Positions 26,260-33,273 of a stretch of 64,000 bases of DNA are shown here, in pieces. The DNA lies in assembly GCF_003268675.1 (NCBI RefSeq), contig NZ_CP029378.1, positions 6,014,001 through 6,078,000 of the forward strand, given 5' to 3'. Position 1 is the stretch's first letter; every line of letters starts with the position of its first letter. Under the pieces are notes generated by a model, which was not told where the DNA came from, ran no database searches, and saw nothing but the letters and a program-made list of their open reading frames with translations. The DNA comes from Streptomyces bacillaris (GTDB taxonomy: Bacteria > Actinomycetota > Actinomycetes > Streptomycetales > Streptomycetaceae). Position numbers and translations under genes: made by a program.

Positions 26260-27051
26260 ATGAGCGGTGTCATGAAGCGTATGGGGATGCTTTTCCGCGC
26301 GAAGGCAAACAAGGCCCTTGACCGGGCCGAGGATCCGCGCGAGACCCTGGATTACTCGTACCAGAAGCAGCTGGAGCTGCTTCAGAAGGTGCGTCGCGGC
26401 GTCGCCGACGTGGCGACGTCCCGCAAGCGTCTGGAGCTGCAGCTCAACCAGCTGCAGGGCCAGTCGTCCAAGCTGGAGGACCAGGGCCGCAAGGCGCTGG
26501 CGCTCGGTCGCGAGGACCTGGCGCGTGAGGCGCTGTCCCGGCGCGCCGCCCTCCAGCAGCAGGTCACCGACCTGGAGACGCAGCACACCACGCTGCAGGG
26601 CGAGGAGGAGAAGCTCACCCTCGCGGCCCAGCGGCTGCAGGCCAAGGTCGATGCCTTCCGCACCAAGAAGGAGACCATCAAGGCGACCTACACGGCGGCC
26701 CAGGCGCAGACCCGGATCGGGGAGGCCTTCTCCGGCATCTCCGAGGAGATGGGCGACGTCGGCCTCGCGATCCAGCGGGCCGAGGACAAGACGCAGCAGC
26801 TCCAGGCGCGGGCCGGTGCCATCGACGAGCTGCTCGCCTCCGGCGCCCTGGACGACCCGACCGGCACGGCGAAGGACGACATCGCCGCCGAGCTGGACCG
26901 GATCTCCGGCGGCTCGGACGTGGAGCTGGAGCTCCAGCGCATGAAGGCCGAGCTGGCCGGCGGCTCCTCGTCCTCGCAGCAGGCGATCGAGGGCGGTGCC
27001 CAGGGCACGCAGCAGCCGCAGCAGTCCCCGCACAAGTTCGACAAGCAGTAG
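26260..27051 (+). CDS. pspA: PspA/IM30 family envelope stress protein
   Basis: A 263-residue coiled-coil protein of the PspA/IM30/Vipp1 family, which binds stressed cytoplasmic membrane and helps keep it sealed. It starts MSGVMKRMGMLFRAKANKALDRAEDP, the amphipathic membrane-binding helix. Long heptad-rich helices follow (about 25-190), then a short Ser/Gln-rich tail SSSSQQAIEGG. No signal peptide is present; the protein is cytosolic/peripheral. ATG 26260 is the typical start, with AAGGGGG about 13 nt upstream. It is followed 14 bp later by the PspAA gene and then a two-component system. Confidence 0.94.
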   Translation: MSGVMKRMGMLFRAKANKALDRAEDPRETLDYSYQKQLELLQKVRRGVADVATSRKRLELQLNQLQGQSSKLEDQGRKALALGREDLAREALSRRAALQQQVTDLETQHTTLQGEEEKLTLAAQRLQAKVDAFRTKKETIKATYTAAQAQTRIGEAFSGISEEMGDVGLAIQRAEDKTQQLQARAGAIDELLASGALDDPTGTAKDDIAAELDRISGGSDVELELQRMKAELAGGSSSSQQAIEGGAQGTQQPQQSPHKFDKQ

Positions 27052-27064
27052 TGAGGGCGGCGTC

Positions 27065-27343
27065 ATGATCGTACGGATCATGGGGGAGGGCCAGGTCAAG
27101 CTGGCCGACAGTCACTTCGCCGAGCTGAACGAGCTGGACGATCTCCTGCTCAAGGAGATGGACAGCGGCGACGGCCCCGGCTTCCGCACCACGCTCAACG
27201 CGCTGCTCGACAAGGTGCGTGAGCTGGGTGCTCCGCTGCCCGACGACTCCCTGGAGCCGTCGGAGCTGATCCTGCCCGCACCCGACGCGACCCTCGAAGA
27301 GGTGCGCGCGATGCTCAGCGACGACGGACTCATCCCGAACTGA
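27065..27343 (+). CDS. PspA-associated protein PspAA
   Basis: A 92-residue acidic protein starting MIVRIMGEGQVKLADSHFAE, with FRTTLNALLDKVRELGAPLP and LEEVRAMLSDDGLIPN. This is the PspAA domain found as the partner of PspA in actinobacteria and archaea, thought to help control or assemble PspA. ATG 27065 has GAGGG upstream, 14 bp after the pspA stop, so the two are co-transcribed. Two hairpins follow within 100 bp. Confidence 0.88.
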   Translation: MIVRIMGEGQVKLADSHFAELNELDDLLLKEMDSGDGPGFRTTLNALLDKVRELGAPLPDDSLEPSELILPAPDATLEEVRAMLSDDGLIPN

Positions 27344-27347
27344 ATCC

Positions 27348-27362
27348 GGAGGCTCCGCCTCC
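27348..27362 (+). terminator. Short hairpin after PspAA gene
   Basis: GGAGGC-TCC-GCCTCC, a 6-bp stem with a 3-nt loop starting 5 nt after the stop. It is weak alone but is followed by a second hairpin at 27397-27438. Confidence 0.4.
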
Positions 27363-27396
27363 ACCAGCACTCGTACAGCACGTGTACGCCCGCCAG

Positions 27397-27438
27397 TGCC
27401 CCGCGCCGGTCCGGTCCGCCGACCACCGACGCGGGGCA
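27397..27438 (+). terminator. Probable terminator between PspAA and histidine kinase genes
   Basis: TGCCCCGCG (27397-27405) pairs with CGCGGGGCA (27430-27438), 9 perfect bp with a long loop. It likely separates the pspA unit from the two-component genes. Confidence 0.5.
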
Positions 27439-27524
27439 CGGCGCTGTCCGGGCGCACCGGTTGTGGTCGTCCCGGCACCCGGCGGAGACGGTTCCGTACA
27501 CGACACGCCGTACCGTTGCTGGAC

Positions 27525-28826
27525 GTGACCACCCTTCCCTCTGGGTTCGCACGGGCCCGCCGCTGGCTTCGGGACCATCCGCTCGCGTTCGACGCGGCCC
27601 TGGCGTTCTGCGTCCTGACGGCCATGATCTGCGGTTCGTTCGCGGACCCGGGCAAGGGCCACGGGCCGACGTTCGGGACCCGCACGCCCGAGCCCTTCAG
27701 CGTGCTGCTGATGGTGCTCGCCGCCTCGGCCCTCGTGCTGCGGCGGCGCCGGCCGATGCCGGTCCTCGCGGTGACCGGCGGCCTCGCGGCGACCGAGTAC
27801 ATCTTCATCGACCCGCCCGCCCCGGTCGTGATGAGCAGCGTCATCGCGCTCTACACCGTCGCCTCGCGCACCGACCGCCCCACCACCTGGCGGGTCGGGC
27901 TGCTGACCATGGGGATCCTGACGGTGGCCGCGATGGTCTTCGGCTCGACGCCCTGGTACAGCCAGGAGAACCTGGGCGTCTTCGCCTGGACCGGGATGGC
28001 GTCGGCCGCAGGGGACGCCGTACGCAGCCGCCGCGCCTTCGTCGACGCGATCCGGGAGCGGGCCGAGCGGGCGGAGCGGACGAGGGAGGAGGAGGCCCGG
28101 CGCCGGGTCGCGGAGGAGCGGCTGCGGATCGCCCGGGACCTCCACGACGTGGTCGCCCACCACATCGCCCTGGTCAATGTGCAGGCCGGGGTCGCCGCCC
28201 ACGTCATGGACAAGCGCCCCGACCAGGCCAAGGAGGCGCTCGCCCACGTCCGCGAGGCCAGCCGCTCCGCGCTCAACGAACTCCGGGTCACCGTCGGGCT
28301 GCTCCGCCAGTCCGGCGACCCCGAGGCCCCCACCGAACCGGCCCCCGGCCTCGCGGTCCTGGACGAGCTGGTGGCCACCTTCCGCAACGCCGGGCTCCCC
28401 GTCGAGGTGGTGGGCGCGGACCGGGCTCCCGGCCTCCCCTCCGCCGTCGACCTGGCCGCGTACCGGGTCATCCAGGAGGCCCTGACCAACGTACGCAAAC
28501 ACGCGGGCGCCGGGGCCAGGGCTGAGGTCAGCGTCGTACGGGTCGGAGCCACCGCCGAGATCACGGTCCTGGACAACGGGCGGGGCGGCGCGGCCGACGG
28601 ACCGGGCCCGGAGAACGAGGCCGCCCCCGACGGCGGCGGCCACGGCCTGCTCGGCATGCGCGAACGGGTCACCGCCCTCGGCGGCGCCCTCACGGCGGGA
28701 CCTCGGTACGGGGGCGGGTTCCGGGTCCATGCGATCCTGCCCATCGAGGCCCCCACCGGTGAAGGGGCCCGCACCAGCGAACCGGAACCGCCCGGCCCGG
28801 CGGCCACGACGGGGGAGCGCCGATGA
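27525..28826 (+). CDS. Two-component sensor histidine kinase (NarL/LiaS-type)
   Basis: A 433-residue HisKA_3 kinase. The N-terminal about 160 residues hold four to five membrane segments with little extracellular sequence. The dimerisation/phosphoacceptor box ERLRIARDLHDVVAHH has the acceptor H207. The ATPase has AYRVIQEALTNVRKHAG (N box), VLDNGRGG and HGLLGMRERVTALGG. Such intramembrane-sensing kinases often respond to cell-envelope stress. GTG 27525 has no ribosome-binding site, but TACCGT ends 8 nt before it, so a leaderless mRNA is likely. Its stop overlaps the regulator start (ATGA). Confidence 0.92.
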   Translation: MTTLPSGFARARRWLRDHPLAFDAALAFCVLTAMICGSFADPGKGHGPTFGTRTPEPFSVLLMVLAASALVLRRRRPMPVLAVTGGLAATEYIFIDPPAPVVMSSVIALYTVASRTDRPTTWRVGLLTMGILTVAAMVFGSTPWYSQENLGVFAWTGMASAAGDAVRSRRAFVDAIRERAERAERTREEEARRRVAEERLRIARDLHDVVAHHIALVNVQAGVAAHVMDKRPDQAKEALAHVREASRSALNELRVTVGLLRQSGDPEAPTEPAPGLAVLDELVATFRNAGLPVEVVGADRAPGLPSAVDLAAYRVIQEALTNVRKHAGAGARAEVSVVRVGATAEITVLDNGRGGAADGPGPENEAAPDGGGHGLLGMRERVTALGGALTAGPRYGGGFRVHAILPIEAPTGEGARTSEPEPPGPAATTGERR

Positions 28827-29569
28827 CCCAGCCCGCCAAGACACCCGAGGCACCCGGAGCACCCGGGACATCCGAGGCGCCCATCAGGGTGCTGCTCGCC
28901 GACGACCAGGCCCTGCTGCGCAGCGCGTTCCGGGTACTGGTGGACTCCGAGCCCGGCATGGAGGTCGTCGGGGAGGCGGCCGACGGGGCCGAGGCGGTGG
29001 AGCTGGCCCGGACCACCGCCCCCGACGTCGTGCTGATGGACATCCGGATGCCGGGCACGGACGGGCTGGCCGCCACCCGCATGATCAGCACCGACCCGGC
29101 GCTCGCGGCGGTCCGGGTGGTCATGCTCACCACCTTCGAGGTCGACGAGTACGTGGTCCAGGCCCTGCGCGCCGGGGCCTCCGGTTTCCTCGGCAAGGGC
29201 GCCGAGCCCGACGAACTGCTCAACGCGATCCGGATCGCGGCGGCGGGCGAGGCGCTGCTCTCCCCGGCGGCGACCAAGGGGCTCATCGCCACTTTCCTTG
29301 CCCAGGGCGGGAGTTCACCGGCGAGGGAGGGGCCGGAGAGCGCGGAGTACGCGGAGCGGCTGGCCGCGCTGACCGTACGCGAGCGGGAGGTGCTGGTCCT
29401 GGTGGCCGGCGGCCTCTCCAACGACCGGATCGCGGAACGGCTGGCGGTCAGCCCGCTCACCGTCAAGACGCATGTGAACCGGGCGATGGCGAAGGTGGCG
29501 GCCCGGGACCGGGCGCAACTGGTCGTGATCGCCTACGAATCGGGTCTGGTACGCCCCCGGGTGGAGTGA
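28823..29569 (+). CDS. LuxR/NarL-family response regulator
   Basis: A 248-residue regulator coupled to the kinase gene by a 4-bp ATGA overlap. The receiver domain (about 20-135) has the acidic pair in VLLADDQALLR, phosphoacceptor D73 in VVLMDIRMPG, and K125 in GFLGKGAEP. The GerE-type helix-turn-helix occupies the end (LTVREREVLVLVAGGLSNDR, VSPLTVKTHVNRAMAK). An N-terminal Pro/Ala-rich extension of about 18 residues precedes the receiver. The array of near-palindromic boxes in front of the next gene is a plausible target. Confidence 0.94.
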   Translation: MTQPAKTPEAPGAPGTSEAPIRVLLADDQALLRSAFRVLVDSEPGMEVVGEAADGAEAVELARTTAPDVVLMDIRMPGTDGLAATRMISTDPALAAVRVVMLTTFEVDEYVVQALRAGASGFLGKGAEPDELLNAIRIAAAGEALLSPAATKGLIATFLAQGGSSPAREGPESAEYAERLAALTVREREVLVLVAGGLSNDRIAERLAVSPLTVKTHVNRAMAKVAARDRAQLVVIAYESGLVRPRVE

Positions 29570-29641
29570 GGCGGGCCCGGGCGACGCGGTGGGTGGAGAG
29601 AAGGCGTACTCCACCTGCGGTATGCGCGGCATAAGAAAGCA

Positions 29642-29663
29642 GCCCGGGGACCGACGTCCGGGC
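29642..29663 (+). terminator. Possible terminator of the two-component operon
   Basis: Nested GCCC/GGGC and GGAC/GTCC pairings form a bulged hairpin about 70 nt past the response-regulator stop. It is weak. Confidence 0.3.
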
Positions 29664-29717
29664 GGACGGAGTCGGAGATCGTATAAGCGGACGGGATGTG
29701 TCCCCCGCGCCGACCTC

Positions 29718-29850
29718 GGAACGGTTCACCGCTCCCGGAACGGTTCACTGCTCCCGGAGCGGATCGCTGCTCCTGGAACGGTTCACCGCCCCGGAACCGG
29801 TTCACCGACCTCCGGAACCGATCACCGATGCCCGGACCGGTTCACCGCCC
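29718..29850. repeat. Seven near-palindromic boxes in tandem upstream of the RND gene
   Basis: Boxes related to GGAACGGTTCACCG start at about 29718, 29737, 29756, 29775, 29793, 29814 and 29834, spaced 18-21 bp, close to two helical turns. Most contain GAAC-G-GTTC or GAACCGGTTC, a small palindrome; the third (GGAGCGGATC) and sixth are degenerate. The array ends 66 bp before the exporter start. It looks like a multi-site operator or activator region, or a decayed tandem repeat. Confidence 0.75.
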
Positions 29851-29915
29851 CCGGGTCCCCGCTTTCCCGCCCATACGCCTCGCACGCTCGCACGCCACGG
29901 AAGAGAGACCCACCC

Positions 29916-32900
29916 ATGTCCTGGCTGTCCAGATTCAGCCTCGCGCAGCGGGCCCTGATCGGGCTGATCTCGATCGTCGCGCTCGTCTTCGGCGCGATCG
30001 CGATCCCGCAGCTCAAGCAGCAGCTGCTGCCCACCATCGAACTCCCGATGGTCTCGGTGCTGGCCCCTTACCCGGGCGCCTCCCCCGACGTGGTGGAGAA
30101 GCAGGTCGTCGAGCCGCTGGAGAACTCCCTCAAGGCCGTCGACGGCGTCGAGGGGATCACCTCCACCGCCAGCGAGGGCAACGCCCTCATCATGGCGACC
30201 TTCGACTTCGGCGACGAGGGCACCAAGCAGCTCGTCGCGGACATCCAGCAGGCGGTGAACCGGGCCCGCGCCCAACTGCCCCCGACGGTCGACCCGCAGG
30301 TCATCGCCGGTTCCACGGACGACATCCCGACCGTGGTCCTGGCCGTCACCTCCGACAAGGACCAGCAGGCGCTGGCCGACCAGCTGGACCGCACGGTCGT
30401 CCCCGCGCTCCAGGACATCGACGGCGTCGGCCAGGTCACGGTGGACGGGGTCCAGGAGCTCCAGGTCTCCGTCGTCCCCGACGACAGGAAGCTGGCGGCG
30501 GCCGGGCTGAACGCGGGTTCCCTCGCCCAGGCGCTCCAGGCGGGCGGCGCCACGCTGCCGGCGGGCTCCTTCTCCGAGGCGGGCAAGAGCCGCACCATCC
30601 AGGTCGGCGGCGGCTACACCTCGCTGGAGCAGATCGAGAACCTCCAGGTCGTCCCCCAGCAGCAGCCGGGCGCCTCGGAGGAGGGGCCGGCGAAGCCCGT
30701 ACGGATCGGGGACGTGGCGGAGGTGAAGCAGGAGCCGTCCACCGCGGTCTCCATCACCCGTACGAACGGCAAGCCCAGCCTCGCCGTGATGGCCACCATG
30801 GACAAGGACGGCAGCGCCGTCGCCATCTCGGACGCCGTCAAGGAGAAGCTGCCCGACCTGCGCAAGGACCTCGGCGCGGGCGCCGAGCTGACCGTCGTCT
30901 CCGATCAGGGACCGGCGGTCTCCAAGTCGATCTCCGGTCTCACCACCGAGGGCGCGCTCGGCCTGGTCTTCGCGGTCCTGGTGATCCTGGTCTTCCTCGC
31001 CTCGATCCGCTCGACGCTGGTCACCGCGGTCTCCATCCCGCTCTCCATCGTCCTGGCGCTCATCGTGCTCTGGACGCGTGACCTGTCGCTCAACATGCTG
31101 ACGCTCGGCGCGCTGACCATCGCCATCGGCCGGGTCGTCGACGACTCGATCGTGGTCCTGGAGAACATCAAGCGCCACCTCGGCTACGGGGAGGAGCGCC
31201 AGGCGGCGATCATCACGGCGGTCAAGGAGGTGGCCGGAGCGGTCACCTCCGCCACGCTCACCACGGTCGCGGTGTTCCTGCCGATCGGTCTGGTCGGCGG
31301 CATGGTGGGCCAGCTCTTCGGCTCGTTCTCGCTGACGGTCACCGCCGCGCTGCTGGCCTCGCTGCTGGTCTCGCTGACGGTGGTCCCGGTCCTCTCCTTC
31401 TGGTTCCTGCGCGCCCCCAAGGGCACCCCCGAGGACGCGGCCGAGGCCCGGCGCCTCGCGGAGGAGAAGGAGGCGGCCAGCAAGCTCCAGCGCCTGTACG
31501 TCCCCGTCCTGCGCTTCGCGACCCGCCGCCGGATCACCAGCCTGGTCATCGCGGCCGCGGTGCTCGTCGCCACCTTCGGGATGCTCCCGCTTCTCAAGAC
31601 CAACTTCTTCGACGCGGGAGAGCAGGAAGTCCTCACCGTCAAGCAGAAGCTGGAACCCGGCACCAGCCTCCAGGCCGCCGACGAGGCCGCCCGCAAGGTC
31701 GAGCAGGTCCTCATCGACGACAAGGGCGTCAAGGACTACCAGGTCACCGTCGGCTCCTCCGGCTTCATGGCGGCCTTCGGCGGCGGTACGGGCGCCAACC
31801 AGGCCTCGTACCAGGTCACCCTGAAGGACGCCAAGGACTACGAGGACGCCCAGGACCGCATCTCCGGGGCCCTCGGCAAGCTCGACGGCATCGGGGACAC
31901 GACCATCACCGCGGGCGACGGCTTCGGCGCCCAGGACCTGAGCGTCGTGGTCAAGGCGTCGGACGCCGATGTCCTGAAGAAGGCGTCGGAGGCGGTCCGC
32001 ACGGAGGTCGCCACGATCAAGGACGTCACCGACGTCCAGAGCGACCTGGCCCAGAGCGTCCCGCGCATCGCGGTCACCCCCAACGACAAGGCGGCGGCAG
32101 CCGGTTTCGACTCCACCACCCTCGGCGGGATCGTCGCCGGAGCCGTACGCGGCACCCCGGCCGGCAGCGCGACGCTGGACGACACCGAGCGCGACATCGT
32201 CATCAAGTCCGCCCGCCCGGCCGCCACGATGGCCGAGCTGAAGGCCCTGCCGCTCGGCCCGGTGAAGCTGGGCGACATCGCCACGGTCGAACTGGTCCCC
32301 GGCCCGGTCTCGATGACCCGCATCGACGGCCAGCGCGCGGCGACCATCACCGCCAAGCCCGTCGGTGACAACACCGGTGCGGTCAGCGCCACCCTCGCCT
32401 CGAAGATCGACGCCCTGGACCTCCCCGACGGCGCCACCGCCACCATCGGCGGCGTCTCCGAGGACCAGAACGAGGCCTTCATGCAGCTGGGCCTCGCCAT
32501 GCTGGCGGCCATCGCGATCGTCTTCATGCTGCTGGTCGCCACCTTCCGCTCCCTCGTCCAGCCGCTGATCCTGCTGGTCTCGGTGCCGTTCGCGGCGACC
32601 GGTGCCATCGGCCTGCTGCTCGTCACCGGCACCCCGCTGGGCGTTCCCGCGATGATCGGCCTGCTGATGCTCATCGGCATCGTGGTCACCAACGCGATCG
32701 TGCTGATCGACCTGATCAACCAGTACCGCGCCCAGGGCCTCGGCATCGTCGAAGCCGTCATCGAGGGCGGCCGCCACCGCTTCCGCCCGATCCTGATGAC
32801 CGCCCTGGCCACCATCTTCGCCCTGCTCCCGATGGCCCTCGGCGTCACCGGCGACGGCGGCTTCATCTCCCAGCCGCTGGGCGTCGTGGTGATCGGCGGC

Positions 32901-33083
32901 CTCATCAGCTCCACGGTCCTGACCCTGGTGCTGGTCCCGACGCTGTACGCGATGGTCGAACTCCGCAAGGAACGCCGCGCCGAGAAGAAGGCCGCCAAGC
33001 GAGCGGCCAAGGCAGGCGTCCCGGACCAGCAGCCCGGGCCGAAGGAGGAGGAGCCCCGGGAGGCCGAGCCCGCGAAGGCCTGA
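29916..33083 (+). CDS. RND-family efflux transporter permease (AcrB/HAE1-like)
   Basis: A 1055-residue RND permease. It starts MSWLSRFSLAQRALIGLISI, the first membrane helix, followed by a large extracytoplasmic loop with the porter motif LPMVSVLAPYPGASPDVVEK. The proton-relay acids of helix 4 are in GRVVDDSIVVLENIKRHLGY (D409, D410). A second loop and helices 8-12 follow, with LIGIVVTNAIVLIDLINQYR and HRFRPILMTALATIFALLPM. The C-terminal tail is basic, then Pro/Glu-rich. No membrane-fusion or outer-membrane gene is nearby, as expected for a Gram-positive. The substrate is unknown. GAAGAGAG precedes ATG 29916. A strong terminator follows. Confidence 0.93.
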   Translation: MSWLSRFSLAQRALIGLISIVALVFGAIAIPQLKQQLLPTIELPMVSVLAPYPGASPDVVEKQVVEPLENSLKAVDGVEGITSTASEGNALIMATFDFGDEGTKQLVADIQQAVNRARAQLPPTVDPQVIAGSTDDIPTVVLAVTSDKDQQALADQLDRTVVPALQDIDGVGQVTVDGVQELQVSVVPDDRKLAAAGLNAGSLAQALQAGGATLPAGSFSEAGKSRTIQVGGGYTSLEQIENLQVVPQQQPGASEEGPAKPVRIGDVAEVKQEPSTAVSITRTNGKPSLAVMATMDKDGSAVAISDAVKEKLPDLRKDLGAGAELTVVSDQGPAVSKSISGLTTEGALGLVFAVLVILVFLASIRSTLVTAVSIPLSIVLALIVLWTRDLSLNMLTLGALTIAIGRVVDDSIVVLENIKRHLGYGEERQAAIITAVKEVAGAVTSATLTTVAVFLPIGLVGGMVGQLFGSFSLTVTAALLASLLVSLTVVPVLSFWFLRAPKGTPEDAAEARRLAEEKEAASKLQRLYVPVLRFATRRRITSLVIAAAVLVATFGMLPLLKTNFFDAGEQEVLTVKQKLEPGTSLQAADEAARKVEQVLIDDKGVKDYQVTVGSSGFMAAFGGGTGANQASYQVTLKDAKDYEDAQDRISGALGKLDGIGDTTITAGDGFGAQDLSVVVKASDADVLKKASEAVRTEVATIKDVTDVQSDLAQSVPRIAVTPNDKAAAAGFDSTTLGGIVAGAVRGTPAGSATLDDTERDIVIKSARPAATMAELKALPLGPVKLGDIATVELVPGPVSMTRIDGQRAATITAKPVGDNTGAVSATLASKIDALDLPDGATATIGGVSEDQNEAFMQLGLAMLAAIAIVFMLLVATFRSLVQPLILLVSVPFAATGAIGLLLVTGTPLGVPAMIGLLMLIGIVVTNAIVLIDLINQYRAQGLGIVEAVIEGGRHRFRPILMTALATIFALLPMALGVTGDGGFISQPLGVVVIGGLISSTVLTLVLVPTLYAMVELRKERRAEKKAAKRAAKAGVPDQQPGPKEEEPREAEPAKA

Positions 33084-33096
33084 CTCTGAACGAAGG

Positions 33097-33137
33097 AAGG
33101 GGCCCGTCCGACGCACGCGCGTGGGACGGGCCCCTTT
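33097..33137. terminator. Bidirectional terminator after the RND gene
   Basis: AAGGGGCCCGTCC pairs perfectly with GGACGGGCCCCTT, 13 bp with a 14-nt loop, 14 nt past the stop, then TTT. Confidence 0.88.
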
Positions 33138-33273
33138 CGGGGTCCCCGCCTGCTCGACCGGGAAGACGAACGCGTTCCGGGTGGGGGCCTGGAGGGTGAC
33201 GGCTGAGGTCCGCGGCGGCCCGACAGCCTCAGACGAACCCGCCCAGGCCCTGGAAGGCGGCGGCCCGTCGGCC

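Larger units (their letters stand above)
29570..29915. other. Intergenic region between response regulator and RND exporter
   Basis: About 346 bases without a gene. It contains a small hairpin near 29642-29663, a TATAAG box at 29682-29687 without a good -35, and the repeat array at 29718-29850. Confidence 0.6.

Noticed and set aside
29802..33116. An 1104-codon open frame antisense to the RND exporter
   Set aside because: The + strand has a complete RND protein with DD relay and 12 helices. The antisense product is Gly/Asp/Arg/His-rich and featureless.
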